64,000 bases of DNA from Shimwellia blattae DSM 4481 = NBRC 105725 (GCF_000262305.1 NC_017910.1:1860001-1924000); one strand, 5' to 3'; counted from the first letter of the stretch, positions 43,010-51,978 are shown. Notes: generated by a model not told the origin, from the letters alone. Numbers and translations are program-made.

Positions 43010-44148
43010 CAGGGTTTCTCCTTATGGTGCGTGTCACCGCTGGCGTCGTCAGAAGGTGGGGTGTTGCGGCCCAGTTTTTTTACCGTCATCACGCTCACGC
43101 CGCCCACTGCGCCCACCACGGCCCCCAGCAGGCCTACAGCCCTGAGGGTGACTTTGCCGCCTTCGGTGCGCTGTACATCCGGCACCTGGGCCGGTGGTGT
43201 TGGCTGGTAGACCTCCGCCAGCTGGGCGATACCTTTGTGAAAGCCGATACCCTGCTCGTTACAGCCATAGCAGGGGTGGCCGATACCGACCGGCCAGATC
43301 CCGCCGCCGATATCGCAGAATTCCAGGGTAGAGCAGTTACCGTAGGTTTCCGGCCCCTTACAGCCCAGGTGGTACAGGCACCAGCCCTGGCGGTGGCCTT
43401 CGTCGCCATATTCCCGGGCAAAGCGACCGGCATCGAAATGGGGGCGTCGTTCGCAGTTTTCGTGGATCAACCGCTCATAGGCAAACAGCGGGCGGTTTTT
43501 CGCGTCCAGCTTCGGCGGGCGGTTAAAGGTGATAATGTGCGCCACCGTGGCAAGGAAGTTATGGGGGTTGGGCGGGCAGCCGGGAATATTGATAACCGGA
43601 ATATCCGGGATCACTTCCTGTAAAGAGACGGCCCCGGTCGGGTTGGGGCCGCTGGCGGGCACACCGCCCCAGGCAGAGCAGGAGCCGATGGCAATCACCG
43701 CAGCGGCTTTGCTGGCGGCCTCGCGGATATGCTCCACAATCGGTTTGCCTGCCACCATGCAGTAGATGCCGCCGTCTTTTAGCGGAATGGAGCCATCGAC
43801 CACCAGGACAAATTTCCCCTGGTATTTTTCAATTGCCCGGTGTTTTTGTTCCTCGACCTGGTGACCAAATGCGGCGGACAGCACCTCGTGGTATTCCAGC
43901 GAGATGGTATCCAGTACCAGGTGTTCAAGGGTCGGGTGTGTAGAGCGCAATAGCGACTCGGTACAGCCGGTACACTCCTGGGCACCGATCCAGATAACCG
44001 GCGGGCGCTCAGGTGAGGACATGGCGCTGGCCATTTTGCTGCCCGCATGGGCGCTAAGCCCCATGGTGGCGGAAAGGGCGGCGCACAACTTCATAAAGGT
44101 CCGGCGGCTTACGCCCTGGCCGGAGAGGTTACTGATCTGGTCTGACAT
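43009..44148 (-). CDS. hybO: Hydrogenase-2 small subunit HybO
   Basis: 379-residue small subunit carrying three Fe-S clusters, exported with HybC by the Tat system. Twin-arginine motif SRRTFMKLCAAL near residue 13; proximal cluster cysteines in GAQECTGCTES; later cysteine motifs GSCSAWGG, PGCPPNP, WCLYHLGCKGPETYGNC and HPCYGC; C-terminal membrane anchor (VGLLGAVVGAVGGVSVM). I chose ATG 44148 (RBS GGGAG), because the ORF start at 44229 adds 27 residues before the Tat signal. First gene of hybOABCDE. Confidence 0.96.
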   Translation of the reverse strand: MSDQISNLSGQGVSRRTFMKLCAALSATMGLSAHAGSKMASAMSSPERPPVIWIGAQECTGCTESLLRSTHPTLEHLVLDTISLEYHEVLSAAFGHQVEEQKHRAIEKYQGKFVLVVDGSIPLKDGGIYCMVAGKPIVEHIREAASKAAAVIAIGSCSAWGGVPASGPNPTGAVSLQEVIPDIPVINIPGCPPNPHNFLATVAHIITFNRPPKLDAKNRPLFAYERLIHENCERRPHFDAGRFAREYGDEGHRQGWCLYHLGCKGPETYGNCSTLEFCDIGGGIWPVGIGHPCYGCNEQGIGFHKGIAQLAEVYQPTPPAQVPDVQRTEGGKVTLRAVGLLGAVVGAVGGVSVMTVKKLGRNTPPSDDASGDTHHKEKP

Positions 44149-44533
44149 TGCTGCTCCCGAAAACGTCGATATCTTTATTGTCTGTTTCGCGATCGGAAAT
44201 AAAATGGTGAAATATTCACCTTTTATCATTATCTGTTTATGCCGATTTATTGTTTACAATTTGCTGGTGAACTGAAATTGCAAACTGCATAAATCCTGAT
44301 CCTGATTAAATCAGCCAGTGAAAAAAGAGTGTTTGTTTAATATTACGATCTTTGTTACAGAAATGGGTGTCTGAATACGATATACAGGAATCGATTTAGC
44401 AACAAAGTGGCTTATCAGCACATTTGCGGATATATCATCACGGCTGATGAATACCCCGGGTGTGACGATATCGCGTCAGGAAAGTAACCACGCGCCATTA
44501 TTATGTTTAACCGGTTATCAGGAAGCAGGCGTT
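44149..44533. promoter_or_regulatory. Divergent control region hybO / hypA
   Basis: 385 AT-rich bases that must hold the promoters of both transcripts. A perfect inverted repeat CTGATT-A-AATCAG lies at 44302-44314. It is close to, but not, an FNR box (half-site spacing three instead of four). No complete NikR operator (GTATGA-N16-TCATAC) was found here. Confidence 0.45.
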
Positions 44534-44875
44534 ATGCATGAGTTATCGCTGGCCTTTAGCGTAGTGGAACTGCTGGAGGAGCAGAGTAAAAGCCAGACCT
44601 TTAAACGGGTGACCGATGTCTGGATAGACATTGGCGCGCTGGCCTGTATTGAGCCCCAGGCGCTGGAGTCCGGCCTGCGCTCGGCCAGCCAGGGCACCCT
44701 GGCCCAGGGGGCCCGTTTTCATCTGCGCACCCAGCCGGCCAGCGCCTGGTGCTTTGAGTGCCAGCAGCCATTTTCCACCCCTCATCACCGGGGTGACTGC
44801 CCCCGCTGTGGCTCCCACCAGATTCAGGTGGCAAAAGGGGATGAAATGCGTCTTAAAGAGATTGCGGTAGAGTAG
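44534..44875 (+). CDS. hypA: Hydrogenase nickel-insertion protein HypA/HybF
   Basis: 113-residue nickel metallochaperone. The N terminus MHEL supplies the Ni site (Met1-His2-Glu3). The structural zinc site is Cys73, Cys76, Cys89, Cys92 (CFEC...CPRC). I chose ATG 44534; the frame opens further upstream (44447) but only the shorter start gives MHE. In E. coli the paralogue hybF sits inside the hyb operon; here the gene is divergent from it, with no hypB-E or hybG beside it. Confidence 0.94.
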   Translation: MHELSLAFSVVELLEEQSKSQTFKRVTDVWIDIGALACIEPQALESGLRSASQGTLAQGARFHLRTQPASAWCFECQQPFSTPHHRGDCPRCGSHQIQVAKGDEMRLKEIAVE

Positions 44876-45063
44876 TATTACTACCGCGCTGAATAATACC
44901 ACCCGCGACACATTATTTATGGCCGGTTATTCGGGAAAATATATTTCCGGTAATTATCCGGTTTTCAGCCGACCGCCTGGCAATATATTGCTGGCTTTTT
45001 CACCGGTGGGGCAAAAATAAATAAGCACGGCTGATAACAGATAACGCCCGGGGCCGCGGGCGA

Positions 45064-45348
45064 TTATTCTGCCGGGGTGACACCGTGAATAGTGCCGGTA
45101 AAGCCGGTTTTGGCAATGGCCGCCAGCAGGCGCTGATCGTCAAAACTTTCCGGCACAATCACATCCGCCTGTTTGGTCTTCATTGAGGCTTTGGCCTTGA
45201 TAACCCCGTCCGTGCCGCGCAGGGCCTGGTTAATGGAGATAACGCACAGCGGGCAGGTCATCTGCTGTACATCAATGGTCACTTTTTTGTTGGCCGCCCA
45301 GCCCGGCAGGGCACACAGGATAAGCGCCAGAGAGAGTAATGTTTTCAT
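45064..45348 (-). CDS. MerP-like periplasmic heavy-metal-binding protein
   Basis: 94-residue exported protein: signal peptide MKTLLSLALILCALPGWA, then an HMA ferredoxin-like fold with metal-binding Cys-x-x-Cys (QMTCPLCVISINQAL). MerP-type proteins pass Hg(II) to MerT. ATG 45348 overlaps the merT-like stop (ATGA). An ORF start 39 codons upstream lies inside the merT-like gene and is not used. No merA, merR or merC nearby. Adjacency to NikR-controlled nik genes suggests another metal, possibly Ni (inference). Confidence 0.85.
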   Translation of the reverse strand: MKTLLSLALILCALPGWAANKKVTIDVQQMTCPLCVISINQALRGTDGVIKAKASMKTKQADVIVPESFDDQRLLAAIAKTGFTGTIHGVTPAE

Positions 45349-45701
45349 TCGTAGTTCCCCAGAAACCAGGGTAAAACCCAGGGATAGGTGAGCAGGGCCA
45401 GCACCAGCGGCACCGACAACCAGTAAAGCCAGACCAGCGCCCGGCGGCTGAGTACGCTGACACAAACCGGCCGGGGGGAGAGATACAACCGCCAGAATCC
45501 CCGGGCCATCAGGCCCACAGACAGGATAATCATCGGGATCTGCAACCAGTCAAAGGCCGGAACACCAATTAACCCCGCCGCCGAAATACCGAACACCAGA
45601 TACAGCAGGGGCCCGATACAGCACAGGGTAGAGGCACCGGCGGCCAGCAGGGCCGCCAGTAATGTGGCCAGCCCGCCTTTAAGACTGCTCGGTGCTGACA
45701 T
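45345..45701 (-). CDS. MerT-like inner-membrane metal transporter
   Basis: 118-residue protein with three transmembrane helices. Helix 1 carries the paired cysteines of MerT (GASTLCCIGPLLYLV). A loop with a single Cys (RPVCVSVL) replaces the usual MerT cytoplasmic Cys pair. The start ATG 45701 lies 23 bases inside the transglutaminase gene (45707 is possible too), so translation is coupled. Middle gene of a three-gene operon divergent from nikA. Specificity unknown. Confidence 0.82.
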   Translation of the reverse strand: MSAPSSLKGGLATLLAALLAAGASTLCCIGPLLYLVFGISAAGLIGVPAFDWLQIPMIILSVGLMARGFWRLYLSPRPVCVSVLSRRALVWLYWLSVPLVLALLTYPWVLPWFLGNYE

Positions 45702-46830
45702 AGTCATAGCTGAACGCTTTAGGATCGTAGAAGTTAAGCGGATCGCCATCCACTTCCGCATAGGGGTAGCCGAAGTTATTCACGTCACCCTGTTCTGCCG
45801 CCGGGGAGAGGGCGAAATCACGGGCGTGGTTAAAGCCCACCCAGTTCATCTCCCAGTTACCAAACAGGTAGTCGTTCACGGCCTTAACGGCCGGGTCGCC
45901 GTTCTCTTTTTTCTCGGCCAGGCGCAGCTTGGTGACATCCGCCGGATCGGCAGGCACCCAGCCAAAACCGGCCAGCCAGAACATGGCGCGGCAGTGCTGG
46001 CCGCCGCTGACATGGGCCACGCCGTGCTCGTCGGCACTGCCGAAGGCTTTTTGCGAATACTGCCCCAGCTTACGGGTCGCCCCAAGGCGCAGACCAAACA
46101 TCTCCCGGGCCGGAATACCGGCAGCCCGGCACAGGGCGACAAATACCGAGTTGATATCGGTGCATTTCCCGCCCAGGGTTTGGGTTTTGAGGATCTGGCC
46201 CACATCACCGGTGCCGCAGCCGATGACGTTATCATCGCGGTGCATATGGGTGCTTACCCAGTCATGGAGCAGGCGGGCCTGCCGCAGTGGTGCTTTTTCC
46301 TTGCCAATAATCTTAAGGGCGGTCTCTTTGACCAGCCCGTCAACCGGGATATGGGGGGTAGGCTGGAGGAACGGTTTGATCTCATCCGGGATCACCGCAT
46401 CGCCCGCCGGGAGCGACCAGTCCGCCAGGGTGTTGTCTTTCAGCACTTCCCAGTCCCGGGTGGCGATGGTCATATCCACGCGAATTTCCAGCGGGCCTTT
46501 TGAGTCCGGCCAGGTGACAAACAGCATTCTGGCGCCGAAGCGGTTATTGGCTGAGAGGCTCGCTGTGCGGAAGTTGCCTTTCCAGGTAAGGTCCAGCAAC
46601 TGCTGAAAAGATGTATCTTCCGGGACCGGGATCCACAGGTTCACTTTCCCCGCAGAGCCCGCCGGAACCTTCAGGCTGTAGGTTTGCGTCAGCACAAAAC
46701 GGCGACGCTGGTCGTTACTGGCAACCGCAGGCCGGGCTGCCGGGCGGGTTTTTGTCTCTGCCAGAACCGGGCGTACCAGACCAAGAGTGGAGAGTACCGC
46801 CGCGCCTTTGAGAAAGTGTCGTCTTTCCAT
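45679..46830 (-). CDS. Tat-exported transglutaminase-like protein
   Basis: 383-residue protein with a twin-arginine signal (MERRHFLKGAAVLSTLGL), ending near VLA. A beta-rich N-terminal domain is followed by a transglutaminase/cysteine-protease-like core at roughly residues 210-320. The triad candidates are Cys in GGKCTDINSVFVALC, His in GGQHCRAMFW and Asp in VPADPAD. Such exported domains act in peptide cleavage or crosslinking; the substrate is unknown. RBS AAGGA precedes ATG 46830. Divergent from nikA across a NikR operator, and upstream of MerT/MerP-like genes. I know no characterised system with this composition. Confidence 0.82.
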   Translation of the reverse strand: MERRHFLKGAAVLSTLGLVRPVLAETKTRPAARPAVASNDQRRRFVLTQTYSLKVPAGSAGKVNLWIPVPEDTSFQQLLDLTWKGNFRTASLSANNRFGARMLFVTWPDSKGPLEIRVDMTIATRDWEVLKDNTLADWSLPAGDAVIPDEIKPFLQPTPHIPVDGLVKETALKIIGKEKAPLRQARLLHDWVSTHMHRDDNVIGCGTGDVGQILKTQTLGGKCTDINSVFVALCRAAGIPAREMFGLRLGATRKLGQYSQKAFGSADEHGVAHVSGGQHCRAMFWLAGFGWVPADPADVTKLRLAEKKENGDPAVKAVNDYLFGNWEMNWVGFNHARDFALSPAAEQGDVNNFGYPYAEVDGDPLNFYDPKAFSYDYVSTEQS

Positions 46831-47008
46831 TAAAAATTCCTTCGTTCCCAGTAAAAGCTGGGCCTTCACCCCGCACCTGCGGAGGCCGGGCGCTATTATG
46901 CGACTAAGTTGCCGCCGGGACAATCCACCGGGGTGCCGGAAGTTACCGGTAACGTCCGAAATAATTTCCCGATAAAAGGTACAAAAGTTAATGCAACGCA
47001 ATAAACGG

Positions 47009-47036
47009 GTATGATAATTCCTTAAAATCATCATAC
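47009..47036. promoter_or_regulatory. NikR operator
   Basis: GTATGA (47009-47014), 16 bases, TCATAC (47031-47036): an exact match to the E. coli NikR palindrome GTATGA-N16-TCATAC. It lies 23 bases before nikA ATG and 178 bases before the divergent transglutaminase ATG. Nickel-bound NikR should repress nikABCDE from here, and may also affect the divergent operon. Confidence 0.9.
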
Positions 47037-47059
47037 TCTTCTGACTTACACAGACCATT

Positions 47060-48634
47060 ATGATACGAATATCGCCCCGGGCGCTGCTTCCTCTGGTTTG
47101 CCTCTCTGCCGCTTTATGGCTGTCTCCGGCACCTGCCGCCGAGCTGACGACCGCCTGGCCGGTCAACACCGGCCCCCTGAACCCGCATCTTTACACCCCT
47201 AACCAGATGTTTGCCCAGAGCATGGTTTACGAGCCGCTGGTGAAATACCAGGCCGATGGCTCCGTGATCCCCTGGCTGGCAACCGGATGGAGCCGCTCCG
47301 CAGACGGGAAAACCTGGCGTTTTACGCTGCGTGACGGTGTCACATTCTCTAACGGTGAGCCCTTCAATGCCCGGGCGGCGAAGGCCAACTTTGACGCGGT
47401 GCTGGCGAACCGTAAGCGCCACGCCTGGCTGGAGCTGGTAAACCAGATAACCAGCGTGAAGGTGCTGGGGGATAACCAGCTGGAGCTGGTCCTGAAAAGC
47501 GCCTATTACCCCCTGTTGCAGGAGCTGGCGCTGCCGCGCCCGTTCCGGTTTATTGCCCCGTCGCAGTTTAAAGGGGGCGGGACGATGCTCGGTATCAAGG
47601 CCCCGGTGGGCACCGGCCCCTGGATGGTGCAGTCATCGCGCCTGAACCAGGACGACGTACTGGTGCGCAACCCCCGCTACTGGGGGGCAAAACCGGCGCT
47701 GGATAAAATCACCATCAAGGTGATCCCCGATGCGACCAGCCGCGCCGTGGCGCTGGAGACCGGCGATGTGGATATGCTCTATGGGGATGAGGGGCTGCTG
47801 CCGCTGGACACCTTTGAACGGCTGCGCCACAACCCGCAGTTCACCACGCAGCTCTCCGCCCCGGTTGAGACCATTATGCTGGCCCTGAACAGTAACCGTG
47901 GCGCCACCCGGGATCTGGCCGTGCGCGAGGCGCTCAACTACGCGGTAGACAAGAAAACCCTGATTGCCAGCGTGCTGTACAACACCCAGCAGCCCGCGGA
48001 CACCCTGTTTGCCCCCAGCGTGCCCTATGCCAACCTGCATTTGCCCGCCAGACACTATGATCCGCAAAAAGCCCGCACGCTGCTGGAGAGCGCCGGGTGG
48101 GTACAGGTGCCCGGTAAGGCTATCCGCGAGCGGGCAGGCCAGCCGCTGGTGATAGAGCTGGCGTTTATCGGCACCGACGCGCTGAGTAAATCCATGGCGG
48201 AGGTGATTCAGGCCAACGCCCGGGCGGTGGGCATTGAGCTGCACCTCACCGGTGAGGAAGAGAGCAGTATCTATGCCCGCCAGCGGGATGGTCACTTCGA
48301 TATGGTCTTTACCCGCACCTGGGGGGCCCCTTACGATCCCCACGCCTTTATGAGCTCCATGCGGGTGCCCTCCCACGCGGACTACCAGGCCCAGCTGGGG
48401 CTGGCGGACAAGCCGCAAATTGATGCCGGTATCAGCGCTATCCTCAGCACCACGGATAAAACCCGGCGCCAGGCGCTGTACCGGGAGGTGCTGACCCGCC
48501 TGCATAACGATGCAGTCTACCTGCCCATCAGTTATGTGTCGCAAATGTCCGTAGCCAGCAAAAAAGTGGCCCCCATCCCCTTTGCGCCGATGGCGACCGA
48601 CATTCCCTTTGAACAGATAACACTGGCACCCTAA
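47060..48634 (+). CDS. nikA: Nickel ABC transporter, periplasmic binding protein
   Basis: 524-residue precursor (same as E. coli) of the periplasmic receptor for Ni(II)-chelate complexes. Signal peptide ends near APAAE. Distinctive stretches: TTAWPVNTGPLNPHLYTPNQ, SMVYEPLVKYQADGS, FIAPSQFKGGG. The nickel-coordinating histidine of E. coli (mature His416) is kept as His439 in VPSHADYQAQ. The ATG has a weak ribosome-binding site. First gene of nikABCDE-R, directly downstream of the NikR operator. Confidence 0.96.
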   Translation: MIRISPRALLPLVCLSAALWLSPAPAAELTTAWPVNTGPLNPHLYTPNQMFAQSMVYEPLVKYQADGSVIPWLATGWSRSADGKTWRFTLRDGVTFSNGEPFNARAAKANFDAVLANRKRHAWLELVNQITSVKVLGDNQLELVLKSAYYPLLQELALPRPFRFIAPSQFKGGGTMLGIKAPVGTGPWMVQSSRLNQDDVLVRNPRYWGAKPALDKITIKVIPDATSRAVALETGDVDMLYGDEGLLPLDTFERLRHNPQFTTQLSAPVETIMLALNSNRGATRDLAVREALNYAVDKKTLIASVLYNTQQPADTLFAPSVPYANLHLPARHYDPQKARTLLESAGWVQVPGKAIRERAGQPLVIELAFIGTDALSKSMAEVIQANARAVGIELHLTGEEESSIYARQRDGHFDMVFTRTWGAPYDPHAFMSSMRVPSHADYQAQLGLADKPQIDAGISAILSTTDKTRRQALYREVLTRLHNDAVYLPISYVSQMSVASKKVAPIPFAPMATDIPFEQITLAP

Positions 48635-48636
48635 CC

Positions 48637-49578
48637 ATGCTGCGATTTATCTTCCGCCGGGTGCTGTTGCTGCTCCCGATGCTGCTGGCCGCTTCTGCGG
48701 TGATTTTTCTGTTGCTGCGCCTGGGGCACGGGGATCCGGCTATGGATTACCTGCGCCTGTCTAATCTGCCGCCTACCGCCGAGATGCTGGCCGCTACCCG
48801 GACAATGCTCGGCCTGGATCAACCCCTGTATCTGCAATACGGCCACTGGCTGTGGCGGGCGCTGCACCTGGATTTTGGCACCTCGTTTGCCACCCAGCGC
48901 CCGGTGCTGGACGATATGCTGCACTTCTTCCCGGCCACGCTGCTGCTGGCCGGGGTGGCATTCGGGCTTATTCTGGTGATTTCCGTGCCGCTGGGCATGT
49001 GGGCTGCCCGCCACCGGGAGCACTGGCCGGACTATCTGGTACGGCTGGTGGCGTTTTTCGGCGTGTCGATGCCCAATTTCTGGCTGGCCTTCCTGCTGGT
49101 GATGCTGTTTTCCGTGCAGCTCCACTGGCTGCCCCCTATGGGCTACGGTAGCTGGCAGCATATTGTTCTGCCCGCCGTGTCGATAGCTTTTATGTCGCTG
49201 GCGATCAACGCCCGGCTGCTGCGCGCCAGCATGCTGGAGGTGGCCGGGCAGCGCCATGTTACCTGGGCCCGGATGCGCGGGCTGGCTCCCCGCCAGACAG
49301 AGCGGGACCATATTCTGCGCAACGCCTCGCTGCCGGTGATCACCGCCATGGGGATGCATATTGGCGAGCTGATTGGTGGCACCATGATCATTGAAAGTAT
49401 TTTTGCCTGGCCCGGCGTGGGCCGTTATGCCGTATCGGCAATCTTTAACCGCGACTATCCGGTGATTCAGTGTTTTACGATGCTGATGGTGACGGTATTT
49501 GTGGTTTGTAATCTGGTGGTGGACGTGTGCAGTGCCTGGCTGGATCCGCGTATTCGCCACCATGAGGGGGCACAGTGA
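48637..49578 (+). CDS. nikB: Nickel ABC transporter permease NikB
   Basis: 313-residue inner-membrane permease with about six helices (RRVLLLLPMLLAASAVIFLLLRLGHGDPA in two parts) and the EAA-like loop before the last helices (ARMRGLAPRQTERDHILRNASLPV). Two bases after nikA; overlaps nikC by four. Confidence 0.95.
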   Translation: MLRFIFRRVLLLLPMLLAASAVIFLLLRLGHGDPAMDYLRLSNLPPTAEMLAATRTMLGLDQPLYLQYGHWLWRALHLDFGTSFATQRPVLDDMLHFFPATLLLAGVAFGLILVISVPLGMWAARHREHWPDYLVRLVAFFGVSMPNFWLAFLLVMLFSVQLHWLPPMGYGSWQHIVLPAVSIAFMSLAINARLLRASMLEVAGQRHVTWARMRGLAPRQTERDHILRNASLPVITAMGMHIGELIGGTMIIESIFAWPGVGRYAVSAIFNRDYPVIQCFTMLMVTVFVVCNLVVDVCSAWLDPRIRHHEGAQ

Positions 49579-50411
49579 ACCATTTTTTACAGCACAGTAG
49601 CGGGGCGGTGCGCCTGGCGTTTGGGGTGATTATTCTGCTGGCGCTGGTGGCGCTCACCTGCCAGTGGTGGCTGCCGTCAGATCCGCTGGCTATTGATCTG
49701 ACCGCCCGTTTACAGGGGGCCAGCAGCGCCCACTGGCTGGGCACCGACCACCTGGGGCGTGATATCTTCTCGCGCCTGCTGGCCGCCACCCGGACCTCCC
49801 TTGGGGCGGTGATGATTTGCCTGCTGCTGGTGCTGGGGATCGGCCTGACCGTGGGCTCCACCGCCGGGCTGCTGGGCGGGCGGGTAGACCAGGGGCTGAT
49901 GCGGGTCACCGACATGTTTATGACATTCCCCACCTCTATCCTGTCGTTTTTTATGGTCGGGGTGCTGGGCACCGGGCTGACCAACGTGATCATCGCGATT
50001 GCGCTCTCCCACTGGGCCTGGTATGCCCGCATGGTGCGCAGCCTGGTGATCAGCCTGCGCCAGCGTGAATATATCCTGGCGGCGCGCATGAGCGGCGCCC
50101 GGGGCTGGCATATTTTCTTTCGCCACCTGGCCGGGGCGGTGCTGCCCTCGCTGCTGGTGCTGGCGACCCTTGATATCGGCCATATGATGCTGCACGTGGC
50201 GGGGATGTCGTTCCTCGGCCTCGGGGTGACCGCCCCGACCCCGGAATGGGGGGTGATGATCAACGACGCCCGCCAGTATATCTGGACCCAGCCCCACCAG
50301 ATGCTGTGGCCGGGGCTGGCGCTGTTTATCAGCGTGATGGCCTTTAATATTGTCGGGGATGCCCTGCGGGACTATTTCGATCCGCAACTGGCCATGGAGC
50401 ACAGCCACTGA
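49575..50411 (+). CDS. nikC: Nickel ABC transporter permease NikC
   Basis: 278-residue second permease of the dipeptide/nickel family, with HWLGTDHLGRDIFSRLLAATR near the N terminus (split HWLGTDHLGRDIF), the EAA loop ILAARMSGARGWHIFFRHL, and the C-terminal DALRDYFDPQL. Overlaps nikB by four bases and nikD by one. Confidence 0.95.
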   Translation: MNHFLQHSSGAVRLAFGVIILLALVALTCQWWLPSDPLAIDLTARLQGASSAHWLGTDHLGRDIFSRLLAATRTSLGAVMICLLLVLGIGLTVGSTAGLLGGRVDQGLMRVTDMFMTFPTSILSFFMVGVLGTGLTNVIIAIALSHWAWYARMVRSLVISLRQREYILAARMSGARGWHIFFRHLAGAVLPSLLVLATLDIGHMMLHVAGMSFLGLGVTAPTPEWGVMINDARQYIWTQPHQMLWPGLALFISVMAFNIVGDALRDYFDPQLAMEHSH

Positions 50412-51172
50412 TGATCCAGCAACTTGAACTGCAAAATATCACCCTGCGCAGCCGCCAGCCGCTGGTGCATGGCGTCTGCCTGACGCTGCGCAAAGGGCGG
50501 GTGCTGGCGCTGGTAGGCGGCAGCGGCAGCGGAAAATCCCTGACCTGCGCCGCTACCCTCGGGGTACTCCCCGTCGGGGTGGAGGCCACCGCCGGGCAGA
50601 TCCTGGCCGACGGCACACCGGTCACCCCCCAGTCACTGCGCGGGCGGCTGGTGGCGACCATTATGCAAAACCCGCGCAGCGCCTTTAACCCGGTGCGCAC
50701 CATGTGGGATCACGCCCGGGAGACCTGCCGGGTAGCCGGGAAGCGGGCCGATCCGGTGGCGGTATTGCAGGTGATGCGCGCCGTAGGGCTTGAGCAGGCT
50801 CACCGGATGCTCCGGCAGTACCCGTTTGAACTGAGCGGCGGCATGCTACAACGCATGATGATAGCCCTGGCGCTGCTGAGCGAGGCACCGTTTATCATTG
50901 CCGACGAGCCCACCACCGATCTGGATGTGGTGGTCCAGGCACAGATCCTTGCTCTGCTGGAAGAGGTCATCGACCAGCGGGGCCAGGGGATGTTGCTGGT
51001 CACCCACGATATGGGGGTGGTGGCGCGGCTGGCCGATGATGTGGCGGTCATGAGCGATGGGCGGATCGTTGAACAGGGGGCGGTAGAGCAGATCTTCCGC
51101 CAGCCGGAACACCCGGTGACCCGACAACTGATCAGCGCCCATCTGGCACTGTACGGACAGGAGCTGGCCTGA
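50411..51172 (+). CDS. nikD: Nickel ABC transporter ATP-binding protein NikD
   Basis: 253-residue ATPase: Walker A GGSGSGKSLT, signature LSGGMLQRMMIALAL, Walker B FIIADEPTTDLD and H-loop VTHDMGVVA. Pairs with NikE to power import. Overlaps nikC and nikE by one base each. Confidence 0.95.
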   Translation: MIQQLELQNITLRSRQPLVHGVCLTLRKGRVLALVGGSGSGKSLTCAATLGVLPVGVEATAGQILADGTPVTPQSLRGRLVATIMQNPRSAFNPVRTMWDHARETCRVAGKRADPVAVLQVMRAVGLEQAHRMLRQYPFELSGGMLQRMMIALALLSEAPFIIADEPTTDLDVVVQAQILALLEEVIDQRGQGMLLVTHDMGVVARLADDVAVMSDGRIVEQGAVEQIFRQPEHPVTRQLISAHLALYGQELA

Positions 51173-51978
51173 TGAATCTGTTAACCGTAAACGGGGTGAG
51201 CCACAGTTACCCCGCCAGTGGCGGGCGCCAGGCGGTGCTGCGCCAGCTGGATCTGAGCCTGAAAGAGGGCGAAACCATGGCGCTGCTGGGGCGCAGTGGC
51301 TGTGGTAAAAGTACCCTGGCCCGCCTGCTGGCGGGGCTGGAATCCCCCCGGGAGGGGGCAGTCACCTGGCGCGGCCAGGCCCTGAACCGGCTGAACCGCC
51401 CCCAGCGCCGCCAGTTTAACCGGGAAGTGCAGATGGTGTTCCAGGATGGCCCCGGTGCGGTAAACCCGCGCCATACCCTGGGGCAAATTATTGAGGAGCC
51501 CCTGCGCCACCTGAGCACCATGACCCGGGGCCAGCGCCAGCAGCGGGTTCATGAGATGATGGAGGCGGTCGCGCTGGATCCGGCGCTGCTCGGGCAGTTA
51601 CCTGCCCAAATCAGCGGCGGGCAGCTTCAGCGGGTGTGCATTGCCCGGGCGCTGGCCCCGGCGCCGCGCCTGCTTATCCTTGATGAGGCCGTATCCAGCC
51701 TGGATTTAGTGCTCCAGGCCGATATTATTCGCCTGCTTAAACAGCTGCGTCAGCAGTTTGATATCGCCTTTTTGTTTATCACCCACGACTTGCGCCTGGT
51801 GGAGCGTTTTTGCCAGCGGGTGGTGGTAATGAGTGACGGCCACATTGTGGAAGATGTGCCGGTACAGCCCGGTTTAACCTTTTGTTCTGCTGCGGGGCAG
51901 GCGCTGCAACAGGCCGTGCTGCCAGCCTTTCCCCGCCCCCGATCCCAAACCCGCAAAGGTGCCCTATGCAGCGTATAA
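51172..51978 (+). CDS. nikE: Nickel ABC transporter ATP-binding protein NikE
   Basis: 268-residue ATPase: Walker A GRSGCGKSTLARLL, signature ISGGQLQRVCIARAL, Walker B LLILDEAVSSLD and H-loop ITHDLRLVE. The 3' end overlaps the nikR start by 13 bases, so NikR is made from the same message and the operon is self-limiting. Confidence 0.95.
   Translation: MNLLTVNGVSHSYPASGGRQAVLRQLDLSLKEGETMALLGRSGCGKSTLARLLAGLESPREGAVTWRGQALNRLNRPQRRQFNREVQMVFQDGPGAVNPRHTLGQIIEEPLRHLSTMTRGQRQQRVHEMMEAVALDPALLGQLPAQISGGQLQRVCIARALAPAPRLLILDEAVSSLDLVLQADIIRLLKQLRQQFDIAFLFITHDLRLVERFCQRVVVMSDGHIVEDVPVQPGLTFCSAAGQALQQAVLPAFPRPRSQTRKGALCSV

Noticed and set aside
44302..44314. Possible FNR box between hybO and hypA
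   Set aside because: The palindrome CTGATTAAATCAG has three bases between TGAT and ATCA; FNR needs four, so it is recorded only as an inverted repeat.
48351..48400. Possible loss of the nickel-binding histidine in NikA (Thr before RTWG where E. coli has His)
   Set aside because: Counting from the C terminus places E. coli His416 at the His of SHAD, which is conserved here (His439).
48631..49563. 310-codon minus-strand open frame opposite nikB
   Set aside because: Low-complexity His/Gln/Arg translation typical of an antisense frame of a membrane protein.
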